From: Ornithodoros turicata | Taxonomy: Eukaryota > Arthropoda > Arachnida > Ixodida > Argasidae | Direction: 5' to 3' | Length of the DNA stretch: 64,000 nucleotides | Assembly: GCF_037126465.1 (NCBI RefSeq) | Contig: NC_088203.1 | Span: 101,370,668-101,434,667, forward strand | In this document: positions 45,126-56,460 of the stretch, piece after piece | Numbering within the stretch: position 1 is the first letter of the stretch | Layout of the letters: every line of letters starts with the position of its first letter | The notes under the pieces: model-generated | The model's input: the letters and a program-made list of their open reading frames with translations, nothing else | Told to the model about the DNA's origin: nothing | The model's database searches: none | Program-made: the position numbers and the translations under genes

Positions 45126-45509
45126 CGTTGTCGCGAAAGAGATCTCGTTACACCAATAGGTCAGTTTGGGCGTTTCGTTCTTGACCTGAGCTTTGTCCCT
45201 AAGCCCAGGGGGTGTAGCTTTCACCTGAAATTGGTTATGAGACAGATTCGTTCTGAAAAACGACGATTATGTGCACACGTGCGGTGAGATCGTTTTCCTC
45301 CGTTTCTTCTCTCTCTCTCTCTATCTCGAGGACGCTAAGTGCAGTTTGCGGCCTTGTCGGCCATCCGTAAATGCTGTTTTACGTTCAAGGGGTAAGGGGT
45401 TACGTAAATGGGGTAAAATACTGGAAATTCAAGAAAGGGCACTAGGAGGTTTGGCACGTGCACCGCAAATTTTAGTATCCTTTGAGTTCAACGGTACGCT
45501 CTCAGAAAA
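45126..45509. other. Upstream region of gene 3, no gene recognised
   Basis: AATAGGTCAGTTTGGGCG (about 45155) is shared in part with gene 2. A CT run is at 45310-45325. Confidence 0.45.
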
Positions 45510-45755
45510 ACCAGCGGCATTGCGGTAGCCAAGATCGTACTGAACACTGGGAGGTTGTGGGTTCGAATCCTACTACCGGCTGTGCTGTATGAGGTTTTCC
45601 GAAGACTTTCCAGACGAATGTCGGCACAGTTCCCCCTGAAGTCGGCCCAGGACGCATACTAACCTCCCTGTCGCCCATTCCTTCCTGCTGTCCTCTCTCC
45701 ATCTGTCCACGTCTGTACGCCGCTCATAGCCACAGTTGCTTCGCGGCGCTAACAC

Positions 45756-45757
<2 letters not shown>
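45510..45757 (+). mobile_element. tRNA-derived SINE, copy 4, full length
   Basis: Head with AGCGGCATTGCGGTAGCC and B-box GGTTCGAATCC, ACCGGCTGTGCTGT junction, full body and tail, then an (AAT)n run at 45758-45790 as 3' microsatellite. Confidence 0.85.

Positions 45758-45790
<33 letters not shown>
45758..45790 (+). repeat. (AAT)n tail of the SINE
   Basis: About ten AAT units directly after the SINE tail. Confidence 0.9.
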
Positions 45791-45791
<1 letters not shown>

Positions 45792-46924
45792 CCACTCTAC
45801 GAATAGAAGGGGTAATTTTAGTCCTTTTAAGGAGGAGATCCATTGCCACAATCATTATACGTAATCCCATTGGGGAGTAAATGATGCAAGTTTATGCCAA
45901 ATTGCAGGAACTTTTTGCTGTGCTGGGAAGTAAAATTTGGGGTCAGGGACTTAAATGGGGCTATTTGCGATCTAAGGGACTAGAAGCTGCAATTACACCC
46001 CGATTTACCACTTTTTTTTCCCCTTCGAGTGTATGATTTCACAGAATTTAGAAACATATTCAAGTAAAGATTTCTGTTACATGCAGTCGCGATGTGCGAG
46101 TACTATGCTCGCATTTACGCTTTGGAAGCAACATAATACCTTTATTTTCTTGTGCTCACCAACAGGTTTCACATTGCTGATAATGCACACTGGTGAGGTA
46201 TGAAGAGGTATGAAGCGCATAACACAAATGTTAACACAAGTATCAGGAGAATAGCTCATTACTAACAAGCTCTTTAGCACCGCTAAATGGGAGAAGTATA
46301 CCAATATGAGATAAATTGCATCCGCGAGATGGAGCCATATCACTGAAAGTAAAAAGACAAACGAACATATTGTTTCTGGCCCTTCTGGGTGGGACACGGA
46401 AATTCACAGCAGCCAATAGATGCGGACAATCAATCCAACCACTGTGAAGAAAAACATGTCAGACATGTACCTATGCTATACTTCAATGTTGAAATTCCAA
46501 GCACACCAATAATTCAATCAATAACACTGTTAATTACTATGTTCATAGTTTAATCACATCACAAAACATGGTTTATATCAAACGACGTTTTAAAATTGGG
46601 CACATTGGTATATTATTCCTTGAAAAGCGATTAAACTGATTAAGCTAAAGTGCTGGGTAAATTGACTAAACAGAACGAAGCAGAAATGTGCTACAGTCAG
46701 CACAAGACACGCACCTTAGTGCGCCGGTTGTGTTGTCTTTGTTTTTAGTCCATTTACCCGGCACTGGAAGTATCTTTGTTTTTAAAAGGACTAGTTCACA
46801 GGTTACGGCTAATACTATCCACATCAACTGCTGTTACAACACCGTGTGCGCTTTACAAAGCTCCTGTCCACTATGCATAGTTTCAGTGAAGCGTAACAAA
46901 CTATCCTGATTAGCCGTAACTATA
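45791..46924. other. No gene recognised
   Basis: A+T-rich unique sequence, no family-like frame. Confidence 0.45.
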
Positions 46925-47662
46925 CCGGGTGTTTCATGTAAATCCCCGGGCTAAATAATTCGCGAACGGTTGCTCCAATCGACGAACTTCCTTTTTTACA
47001 AGTATCTCTCCGCGTGAATGAGTGGGAGACGCTCATTATTTAAATAAATTCAAATGCGTTTCGTAAAAAAATGCTTCGAAAGCAAGGCGCTGTCGGCATT
47101 AAAATGGGTATTACCCCTTTTCGCACCTTCAGTGGAGACCCTTTAGAGAAAAATCTGCCACCGAAGCGGGTCATTTGTTGCAGTAATTAATCGGTTTCGG
47201 TTTACATATCTTTTCGCGGCTGGTAGCGGTGAAGCGCAAAAGGACGTCATTCATTGGTGTAATTCATTTGTGAGGACATAATTCATTGGTGGATAAGGGA
47301 GTGAAAGAGCGTCTTTTTGCGCTTCAGCGCGGCCAGTCGCGACAAAGTTATGTAAGCCGAAACCAATTAATTACTTCAACAAATGACCAGCTTCGGTGGC
47401 ATATTTTTTTTCTAAAAGGTGTCCCCCGAAGTTCCCAAAAGGGGTACTGCCCATTTTAATGCCGACGGCGCCCTGCTTTAGAAGGTCCGTTCTTTCACGA
47501 AACTCATTTGAATTTTTATTTAAATATTGAGCGCCTCCCACTCATTCACACGGTGTGCGGCTTGTAGGTGGTATCGGACAGAAACTTGTAAAAAAGAAAG
47601 TTCTTCAATTAGTGCAGCTGTTCGCGAATTAGTTAGCCCGGGAGTTTAACTGAAACACCCTG
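46925..47662. mobile_element. Full palindromic CCGGGTGTTTCA element (738 bases)
   Basis: Ends CCGGGTGTTTCA and TGAAACACCCTG, TA on both sides. Both arms (over 300 bases) pair through GGGCTAA, GAGTGGGAG.CGCTCATTATTTAAAT and GCATTAAAATGGG to a centre with GAAGCGCAAAAGGACG. It is the intact reference for the halves at 26278 and 28575. No transposase. Confidence 0.85.
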
Positions 47663-47802
47663 TATACGTATGTGCATGGGGTATGAGAACGGAGGTGAGA
47701 GCGCCTTATCTGATATTCTGAGAATCACGTATAGCTCTAAAAGTTGTTATACTTAATAGAAGGTGGAGCTATCAGAACGACATCATATCCCAGGATGCCG
47801 TG

Positions 47803-48797
47803 CACAGTACACTTTTTTACACTTTTTTGGTGTAAATGGCTTGTCCCATGGCGCACACCTTTTTGGTGTTGCCTTTACACTCAAATGATGGGTGTTTTCT
47901 AATGCACCCTTTAGTTAAGTGTATTCCTAATAAAACACTGTTATAATGGGTGTTTAAAAACAAAAACACCCTTAAAATGGGAGTATTCTATTGAAAACAC
48001 CTTTTATGGTGGAATTATTTGCTAGCAAATATTCCCTCGCAAATAGTGTAATAGGAGCTTCCACGGCAGCATACCGACACCACTGGCCGAGACATACAGT
48101 TCGACGTTCTTGCTTCTATGGCAAGCAGCACCGCGAACGCGGTAGACTTCCAGCCGTGGTTCCATCGTTGAACCTAAACCGGAGTGCAATGCGTCGCAGG
48201 CATGCCTCGCTTGTTAGCAGCTTGTTAACACTGTGGGACCAACGTGAGTGCAGAGGCATAAAGAGACCTGGGGCACCCTCAGTAGCCTATATTGGCGTGT
48301 CGGATGCATCATATACTGAAATAAAATTTGTTGGGGCACGTTCGTTACATGTGTTGGGGCGGGAAACGTTTGTAACGGTGGCGGGAATGTGTTTTTGCAA
48401 TCAACACCCACGTTTGCAACGAGTCAAAGGTATAAGCTAAATTTCTAACATCCCTCCCTGTCAATTATTGTGTTTTAACTCAGGTTATCGTCTATAATGT
48501 GATTACTTGCTGAGCGGAGCTGTGAAACCAGCATAATTTTTCTCTCACGAAATAAAACACCATTTTTAACACCATACTCCCAATTCAAATGGGTGTAAAA
48601 AAGGTGCATTCGACGGAAAACACCTGTTTCAACACCCCACTTTACACCCTTAATGATCCACATTGGATAAGACGTGGTGTATGTCGATATTACACCTTTA
48701 GCAATGCACTTTTTGCACTCTTTGTGGAATAAAAAAGGGTGTTTTTATAAGAATACACCTTGTTTGAGCAAATAAAGGTGTAAAATGATTTACTGTG
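47803..48797. mobile_element. MITE family C-related element (1.0 kb)
   Basis: CACAGTACACTTTTTTACAC at the left and its relative (GTAAAATGATTTACTGTG) at the right, TG flanks. Many internal ACACC.TTT.GGTGTAAA motifs in both orientations. No recognised frame; a 149-codon frame (47991) is not family-like. Confidence 0.6.
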
Positions 48798-49343
48798 TGC
48801 GCTGACGTGCCGTAAGAGGCTGTTTGATTATCCACTGTTGCACTGATGACGTTTCTCCACTTCATCCATGCATAAAATTAAACATTATGCGTTGTACGAC
48901 AAGTAGCTCCCGACACTGGTGGCAGAACAATTTATGGCGTTCTCGTTTTAATTATCTCTATTTGTGTTTGTAGTTTATCTGCCCTATTATTAAGTACCCC
49001 ATCAGAGAGGCCTTTAGGCTGCTCTTGGGTAATCTGGAAATGAATACGTAATGATATATCGAGGGACATCATGCGCACGCAACACATCGCGCCTGGCATG
49101 GTCCGGAAGCCCTTACAAACTGTACCGCAACCGAAACACATAAAGAAAACGTCCGGGAGGGAAGGCGTTAGAGAGTATTTTCGCAAATTCCACAGTGAGT
49201 ACAACGACATCGACGTGACAATGAAGCCGACTCGTTTGTAACGTTCTTGTTGTGAACAATAGCCCCCAATTGAAAGAACAATATTCACACGGAATGACCG
49301 CTCCGAAAGGCAGGAAGTGTCCTTGTTCCTTTTTTTTTTCGTG
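48798..49343. other. No gene recognised
   Basis: Unique sequence with short frames only. Confidence 0.4.
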
Positions 49344-49590
49344 TTAGCGCCGCGAAGCAACTGTGGCTACGAGCGGCGTACAGATGTGAACGGATGAGGA
49401 GAGGACAGCAGGAAGGAGTGGGGGACAGGGGGATTAGTATGCGTCCTGGGCCGACTTCAGGGGAACTGTGCCGACATTCATCTGGAAAGTCTTCGGAGAA
49501 CCTTAGACAGCACAGCCGGTGGTAGAATTCGAACCCACCACCTCCCAGTCTTCAGCACGACCTTGGCTACCACCAAGGAGCGCTCGGCCA
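49344..49590 (-). mobile_element. tRNA-derived SINE, copy 5, full length, reverse
   Basis: The minus strand has AGCGGCATGGCCGAGCG head, B-box region GGGTTCGAATTC, full body and GTTGCTTCGCGGCGCTAACA tail, then an A run. Confidence 0.85.
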
Positions 49591-51016
49591 TGCCGCTGGT
49601 GCTGTCCTTGTTCTGTATTCTGCCCTACTGTGCTGGTGTCCGCGCCCTGATTGGCGTCCCTGCAGGGTACGAGCTGGAGACCTCAACCTTTCGGTGGAGG
49701 CGGCACACATTCGTTCTGTCGTCGACGCTCGTACGACGCCGAAGCGTTTTAGTCTTCGGGGCTTCGAGACTTTCTTTTCGTCTCCATCTAGCTAGCTCTT
49801 CCTACATCAACAGCACACCCGGTTTCCTATACGTGTAAAGTAGCAATGAGTCCTGAAAGACCTGAAGACGTGGACAACACAGAAATAGAGAAGAGAAGGT
49901 TCAAACAGGGCTTGTCCTTTCCACTTCTACGTCCTCTATACGTCTACACCTTCGTGTTCTTGAAACTCGGGAGAATGCTGACCTCAACACCTGCTGACCT
50001 GACGGGTAGCAGTCTAGTTGAGCTAATTGAAATATACCTAGATCCTTTTATCGAAAGAGGGAAGAACGGCACAAAGAAATATGACGCCAGGACGGAGAGT
50101 CAAAAGGGAACAGACAACAGTGTCGGCTGTAGTCCTCCTTCTTTATACTTGTTATTTGTCTTTGATATGACACTTTACGCATGGAACAGAGCAGCAAAAG
50201 GCAAACGAGATGGAGGTGAAGCGGGCAACATTTTCTTGAGTCTGAGGAAAAAAAAAAACACAGGGACAACACAAGTGGTACAGCAACACAAGCTGTCATG
50301 AACTATCGTGAGTCTCTGTGTCCACTTCGATACTTGTGTTACTGTGCCACTCGTGCTGCCCCCGTATATTTTGTCCTCAGGCTGGAGGATTGATTGATTG
50401 ATTGGTAAAAGGGAAAAAAATGGAGGTGTTAGCAAATTTTGCCCGCTTCCAATAACGCATGTGTAACTTTGCGTTCGAGAATAAAGAAGCCCTGTCTTCG
50501 AAGTAGTCGCGGTGTGTCATGTCTGAGTATATATTAGATCTCTCTGGCCCTCGCAGTTGCTGCTACTGTAGAGGAGTCGAGGCACCTCTCAAGCTGCGAA
50601 GCGTTTAGCCTCATCTCCCATCTTTTGATGGAATCAAGATAGATAGATGTATGTATGTAGGTATGTATGTTGTCTGAAGCCCCTCATTTCCTCCGACTTA
50701 ACCGACGTTAGATATTTCCATAAATTTCTTGCCAGGCATAATCACAAATATAAATAATTTATTTCTTGAGTTCATTCAAGTGACACACACACACACGCAC
50801 GCATCATTGAGGTGAAGATGGTTCACGTCGCGTTCTTTTCTTCATGCTGTGTTGATGAAGCCGAAAGATGCGCTCTCACACTGTGAAGGGAATGGAGAAC
50901 ATGTCATGAAAGCCTCTGGATGTTAAGGCTGTTAATGCTGAATGTTAACAATCATTGGTAATATCAAGAACGATTCAGCAAAGTAACTTACATCTCGCAA
51001 TGTTCCAGCAAGCTTC
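49591..51016. other. Unassigned; contains the gene 4 3' region
   Basis: A 151-codon plus frame (49846-50301) has no signal peptide or family features and is not called. (GTAT)n is at 50650-50670. The polyadenylation region of gene 4 lies at 50753-50763. Confidence 0.4.
50758..50763 (-). promoter_or_regulatory. Polyadenylation signal, structural gene 4
   Basis: AATAAA in the shared AATAAATTATT, about 255 bases after the stop. Confidence 0.55.
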
Positions 51017-52000
51017 TTAACCGTAGACCTTAGCGGCGCCGTAGCCGAGGCCGTGGCCGTAGACACCGTGACCGTAGCTAGCACCACCGTAAAGGCCGTG
51101 ACCGTAACCGGCATAGCCAAGACCGGCGCCATAGCCGAGACCAACCTTAGCGACAGCTGGGGCAGCAGCGACAACGGCACCATGGCCGTAGCCGTAGCCG
51201 GCGCCGTAACCAAGACCAGCACCGTATCCGAGACCGTAGGCTGGGGCAGCAACCTTAGCGACAGCTGGGGCAGCAGCGACGACGGCACCGTGGCCGTAGC
51301 CGTAGCCGGCGCCGTAACCAAGACCAGCACCGTAAGCAAGACCAGCACCGTATCCAAGACCGTAGGCTGGGGCAGCAACCTTAGCGACAGCTGGGGCAGC
51401 TACGGCAACAGCCCTATGGGCAACGACTGGGGCGCCGTAGGAATCCTGACGGTAGGTGTAGGAGCGGGCAGCTGGTACAGCAGCAACCTTGGCAACAGCG
51501 GGGGCAGCGGCGACGACGGCACCGTGGCCATAGCCGAGGCCATGGCCAACACCGTAGCCGAGACCAACACCGTGACCTACGCCATAGCCGAGTCCAACAG
51601 CGTGGCCGGCTCCATAGCCGACACCGTAACCAACACCGTGGCCGTAGGCGAGACCTGCGCCGTAGCCGCCGTAGACAGCGCCAGCGTAGGCGGAATAGGC
51701 CGTTGCCAGGAGAGTGACGAGAGTGAGCTGCAGCAAAACCGAAAGAGGAGTCAAACGAGCAAGGAAAAAGAAAGTCATTACGATGCCGCAGGAATGGGAA
51801 ACTGGAAGCTTGTAGATATAAAACGTATAATAACAATAAAAGTTGGCAGCCCAGGATTAGAAGATACCAACTATCTAGCAGGGTGTCAACAACACTACGA
51901 CATCTTTACCAGCCCGTTTTGCTTCTAACTAGACTTATTATCCGTAGTATCCATAGTAGAAAATCCAGGCAAAGACACGCAGGACACTCACAGCGTTCAT
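51017..52000 (-). CDS. Gly/Tyr/Ala-rich secreted structural protein 4 (shematrin-like/cuticle type)
   Basis: Exon 1 51992-52000 (Met-Asn-Ala, donor GTGAGT), exon 2 51017-51727 (acceptor TTTTGCTGCAG), 239 residues, the longest of the four. Signal peptide [18 protein letters not shown]. The N-terminal half is [13 protein letters not shown] and GLGYGVGHG units. A central [25 protein letters not shown] segment is nearly as in gene 1. Then two almost identical cassettes ([13 protein letters not shown]...[17 protein letters not shown]) show internal duplication. The C-terminus is [13 protein letters not shown]. Intron about 265 bases, the shortest. Confidence 0.85.
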
Positions 52001-52155
52001 GGTGATTGCTGTTCCGAGGAAAGAGTCGGTACTGAATTTCTCACGACCCTCGTCCCGCTTATATAGAAAACGTCAAGTATTTTGCTTACACCGAACAAAA
52101 CAGAAAGGGTTGGACACCCCTCACCTTTGGGCGCATTAACCGGTCAAGGCGTGAC
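52001..52155 (-). promoter_or_regulatory. Promoter of structural gene 4
   Basis: CTATATAAG at 52059-52067, initiator TCAGTA at 52031-52036, leader about 34 bases. Upstream block GGGTTGGACACCCC and GGGCGCATTAACCGGTCAAG at about 52106-52150. Confidence 0.72.
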
Positions 52156-52662
52156 AGTCGCTTCGGGTGATCCAGTTTCAACACTAGGTCAACTATAGGG
52201 CGGATCACGCTCAAACTGAGATTGGTCTCTAGCCCAGGGCGCATTAATACGTTTCGCTTTCTATACAAGCCAGGGAGGGAAGGGGTGGCATAATCGACGA
52301 TTACGCGTAGGGGGGTAACTAAAACGTTCTTTCTGTTTTTACGACGAAGGCCGAACGTGTTCCTCCGTGGTCCTTGTTTCTGGAAGTGTTCAAGGTAATT
52401 CGTGGAAGGAAATTAATTACAGTGATAGGAAACTCAAAGTAATTCATATGCGTGAGTCAGAGTACCAGATTATCTGCTCCTGCTTACTGAAGCCGCCTGT
52501 TGTAAGCGGCTGCAACCAGGTGCAGTTTCTCAGTACCTGGGTTCACTTTCGAGAGGGACGGCGAACAGCATACAGCCATATTCAAGAAAGAACAGAAAAT
52601 ATCGGAGTCGTACGGGTCGTAGTAGCTGGTGTTTCCCGTTTTCTCGTGATCTGTATGTTGCG
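52156..52662. other. No gene recognised
   Basis: Upstream of gene 4. The 140-codon plus frame at 52367 overlaps the LINE 3' end and is not family-like. Confidence 0.4.
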
Positions 52663-54165
52663 TTTATTTATTTATTTATTGTTAGAAACCCAAAGGCCAG
52701 AAGGCATTACATGGGTGAAGGAAATAGTAAAGAAAATTATTACAACAATCACTGAACAATCAATGTGGCTGGGAGTCCAGACAGTCTAGACAAGCGTTCA
52801 AATTGTAAATACAAAATAAGAATATGATTATGTGCGCTGCGAAGTAAGGTGATGCGCAGCTGCCGATTTGAAAGATGAAGGATCATGGATGGATGCGATT
52901 CCTTCGGGCAATGAATTCCAAAGTTTGATGGCGCGCGGGTAGAAGGGAGTGAAGGAATGCGTTGGTCTGACAGAAAAATGGTTCGCGCTTGTAAGAATGG
53001 TTGACACGCCTGCTCGCGTAATCCGCTTGGAGAATGTAGGAGGTTAGAGGCACAGAAAAATGGAAAAGGTTGTGAAATAAATCTAGAGTTTGAATAGTTC
53101 GGCGATGCTCTAAAGGGTCGAGATTGAAAGTGCATTTCACACCGGTGACGCTAGGGGAAGTGGAGTAGTCATTGGCGATGAATCGAACTGCATGATTTTG
53201 GATGGATTCGATGGATCGAGACAGGTGAGGATGTCAGATACATGAGGCAAATTCCAGTTTGGGACGGATGAACGTTGTATACGCCAAACTTTTTTTTCCC
53301 AACTCCACATCCTAAGGATGAAATAAAATTGAATTGAATTGAAACAAAAAAAAGTTTCACTTGGGGCGGTGCATGACGAAGATTGCGTCTGAGATACCCT
53401 AGACATCGGTTCGATTCATTGATAACCTGGTTTATGTGGGCATGCCATTGGAGGGTTGACGGATCGTAATGTGAAGACCAAGGCACTTATGACATGAACT
53501 GTTGTGTATGGGTAGACGTCTTGATGTTTCCCAACGTGAAGGTATGTGCATTTAGATAGATTAAGTGGCAATGTGGCATCAGCCATATGGAGCACCAGGA
53601 CTCTAAAGCTTGAAGGTCGTTCTGGAGAAGTGTTCGAGCAGCTGGATTGTTGATGTATCTGTAAATGACGCAGTCGTCGGCAAAGAGGCGAACAATGGAG
53701 CTGAGGCTATGTGAAATGTCATTAATGTATATGAGAAATAATAATAAAGGCCCCAGGATAGAGCCTTGGGGAACACCTGATTTAACGGGAGATAGAGAGG
53801 AGGAATAATTGTTAACATGTGTATATTGTATCCGTGACAGGAGATAGTTTGACAGCCACTGCGTTAGATTGTCCGGAAGATTTAGTTGAGATAGTTTAGC
53901 GAGCAGTCTGCTGTGAGGAACTTTATCGAATGCTTTTTTAAAGTCGAGAAAGATAACGTCACTGCTTATACCCTCATCAAGATGGAAATGAAGGTCGTGT
54001 ACGAACGATGCAATCTGAGTGGTACACGAATAGCCGCGACGAAAACCGTGTTGGAAAGGGAAGAAAAAAGAGCGAGATTCTAGGAAATTTGTACGGTAAT
54101 CCGTTCTAGGAAATCCGCAAATTTCGTTGGGCTCTTGTTTCTTTGCAGTATAAGGATGATCATCT
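52663..54165 (-). pseudogene. 5'-truncated LINE reverse transcriptase (CR1/Jockey-like)
   Basis: In one frame from 54165 down: QHGFRRGYSCTTQIASFVHD, FLDFKKAFDKVPHSRLL, SGVPQGSILGPLL, YINDI and the catalytic FADDCVIYR, i.e. RT blocks 2 to 5 of a non-LTR element. Frames then shift near 53500 (VPWSSHYDPSTLQW, CLGYLRRNLRHAPP) and the 3' end shows an (ATAA)n tail at about 52663-52685 (reverse). Fingers and endonuclease are missing. A small A/T insert sits near 53285-53350. Confidence 0.8.
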
Positions 54166-54640
54166 TATAAGCAAGTTAAAGTCTTAAAAGTCTTTGTTTT
54201 CCCGCTCTATTGATTATTATTATTATTACTATTATAAAATTAGTCTTAGCGTTACCCTTTACCGAAAGACCCTTTTAGCCGACTTGCTGACCGAATTCCC
54301 TCTTACTTTCTACGTCCAAATCTCGTTTCTATTATCGTCTCATCATCTGCTAGCACTCAGAATGATATCGTTCTGTCTTGTTATAGTCTTTATAGTTTTT
54401 GTGTTGTTATAGCCTGTATATTCTCGTTATATAGTCTTGTTATAGCTTAAGATATTTCTTTTTTAGAGTGCACATCAATGTTTTGGCCGCGACTATTGTT
54501 TCATAGTCTGAGTCACCAGGCGAGGATGGAAAACGAATTTCAATAACATTAACGGTGTGTAATTGTGTATTGCCATCAAGCACGAAAACTGCCTACGAAG
54601 GTAGTCCCTTTTGCACACATACAATTAAAAGGCCGTTGTA
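54166..54640. other. No gene recognised
   Basis: An ATT run is at 54206-54230, repeated TTATAGTCTT around 54380-54450, and a MITE-like right end (TTTTTTAGAGTG) at 54458-54470. Confidence 0.4.
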
Positions 54641-54974
54641 CACTCTCAGAACAGAACTTCACCCCATAGCGCATTGTGCGCCAACCACTGCCACGAATGA
54701 TAGGGGTTACCGCTTCTGATTCGAAGAGCGAGAGGGCCGTACGCCCTTTTGTAGCAATTTGAATATATAACAATTGAGACAAAAAAGGCGTATGCCCCCC
54801 TCTCTCTCTCTTCAAGTCGTGGAACGTGAGGAAAGACAATGTGCAACTTTGCGGCGACGCAGAATCAAAAATAACAAAGACGGTTAAGGGCATCAACTGT
54901 TTACTATATATACACATTAAAAAGAAGACTTTCGTGCAGTAGGCTGCACTTCTTCAGGTAAATGAAGAAGTACC

Positions 54975-55648
54975 AGTATGTGTGAGCCGCATGCCTATTA
55001 GCGCAAAAGTGAAAACATTCTTCTTCCGTCTTCACACGGGGACGTTGCCGCTACGTGCATGGCTTCGTGACAGGGGCTTCTGGGTTCCCTGGAACAATTT
55101 CAACTGCCGTCTCTGCCCTGAGGAGGAAACAATAGAACATGCTTTTCTCGGCCGTAGGGATGCCATCTTCTTCTGGGATGTCCTCCAGCGCGCATTCAAG
55201 GAAGATATTTTCTTGTTTCCCCGTTCAATTCGCTATCTTCCTGTGCGGAGTGGTAGCGCACTGCCGTGGGATATTTTAATCCTATTGGGATTATATGCGT
55301 TGTGGGTCGCACGTAGGATATATGACGCCAATGAACCGCCTGTAGGATCGTGGCCAATATTTCGCCGAATGCTGTTTTCGCTGGGAGATTTTTTAATCTG
55401 CACGTCTTGTGAGGAGACATTCCAGAAGCGGCTGCACGTGATTGGCCTCCTTCGGGCGGGACCCGTTGACTACTGAGACATTTTTGTGTTCTTTTTCCCT
55501 TTGTATTGCTTGTTAGATGCCTGTTCGCAGAGTGTCACTGGAAACTATAGTGCTGTAATGTAGATAGTGTACATATCTATTGTTCTACACCGCATCGTGT
55601 ATATACCATTGACATATTAAAATCAGTTTGATTGAAAAAAAAAAAAAT
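54975..55648 (+). pseudogene. LINE ORF2 C-terminus with 3' poly(A) (family L-2)
   Basis: KVKTFFFRLHTGTLPLRAWL, WVPWNNFNCRLCPEEETIEHAFL, then IRYLPVRSG...LLGLYALWVARR and a stop at 55474-55476. This is the post-RT cysteine region of a second LINE family. The AATAAA-poor 3' part ends in an A run at 55636-55648. 5'-truncated. Confidence 0.7.
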
Positions 55649-55649
55649 C

Positions 55650-56104
55650 AGCTCCCGTGGCGTAGTGGTTAGGATGATCGCTTTCCACGCCGAGACTGGG
55701 ACGGGTTTGAATCCTGTTACCGGCTGTGCTGTCTAAGGTTTTCTCTGGGTTTTCCGAAGACTTTCCAGACGAATGTCGGCACAGTTCCCCCTGAAGTCGG
55801 CCCAAGACGCATACTAATCCCCCTGTCCTTTGCTTTCTTCTTCTCCTTTTCTTCCCGTTTCTTTTTTATTTTTATTTTCTTCCCCTTTTCTCCTTCTTTC
55901 TTCCCCTTTTCTTTTCTTATTTTTCTTTCCTTCCCCTTCCCTTTTTGTTTGGAATAGCAAGCCGACCTTCGTCTGGCTGACCTTTCCTTTCTTTTTCTTA
56001 ATAAACATATCCCCCCCCTGTCCCCCACTCGTTCCTGCTGTCATCTCTCCATCTGTCCGCGTCTGTATGCCGCAGATAGCCACAGTTGCTTCGCGGCGGT
56101 AACA
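55650..56104 (+). mobile_element. tRNA-derived SINE, copy 6, full length, interrupted
   Basis: The best tRNA head in the window: A-box TGGCGTAGTGGTTAGGATGA and B-box GGGTTTGAATCC, then ACCGGCTGTGCTGTCT. The body is split at CCCCCTGTCC by a C-tailed retroposon and resumes with CCCACTCGTTCCTGC. It follows the LINE poly(A) directly. Confidence 0.85.
55826..56019 (+). mobile_element. C-tailed short retroposon inside the SINE
   Basis: Pyrimidine tract, TGGAATAGCAAGCCGACCTT, GTCTGGCTGACCTTTCC, AATAAACATAT, C run. Host SINE sequence CCCCCTGTCC is present on both sides, i.e. a target duplication of about 10 bases. Confidence 0.8.
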
Positions 56105-56460
56105 CAGAACTTTAAAAAAAATTATACCTGAAGAAGTGCAGCCTACTTAAGCTCTTCACCGTCTTTGTTAGTTTTGATTTTCTTCAAGTCAGAAGCGATA
56201 GCCCTTATCATTCGTGGGAGTGGTTCGCGCTTAACGTGCTATGCGGTGAAGCATTGTTCCGAGAGTATATTGCGAGCGCAATGCTCGTCCACATATAAAA
56301 AACAACAGTACGTTTATTAATGACCCCACAAGGAGCACTCGAAATGCACTTCTGACGTAAGAGCAATCTCGTCGCTTGATTATGACGGTGCGCAGGTACG
56401 GCTTTGGACGAAAGTTCACGGCACTGGCGTACTTGCTGGATATCAGAAGAGATCATTATT

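Larger units (their letters stand above)
54819..56180. mobile_element. Penelope-like inverted-arm insertion carrying LINE and SINE copies
   Basis: The arms pair: AATCAAAAATAACAAAGACGG (from 54863) against the complement of 56150-56178, and TAGGCTGCACTTCTTCAGGTA (54940-54960) against 56126-56146. On the minus strand 54927-54957 reads CTGAAGA, then GTGCAG-CCTA-CTGCAC hairpin, then GAAAGTC, a hammerhead-like layout as at 39.7 kb. The right arm keeps CTGAAGA and GTGCAG but has lost the rest. Between the arms lie a LINE and a SINE. Confidence 0.5.
54641..56265. mobile_element. MITE family B split by a nest of insertions
   Basis: The left part 54641-54818 and right part 56181-56265 make one family B element when joined. 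The insert (54819-56180) is flanked by TCTTCAAGTC (54809-54818 and 56181-56190), a 10-bp duplication. Confidence 0.75.

Noticed and set aside
47991..48440. 149-codon plus frame inside the 1.0-kb MITE-like element
   Set aside because: No transposase motif such as a DDE/D triad or helix-turn-helix that I can see.
49846..50301. 151-codon plus frame as a host gene
   Set aside because: No family resemblance, no splice or promoter support, low-complexity charged C-terminus. Probably chance.
52367..52789. 140-codon plus frame upstream of structural gene 4
   Set aside because: Overlaps the 3' end of the reverse-strand LINE and has no features.
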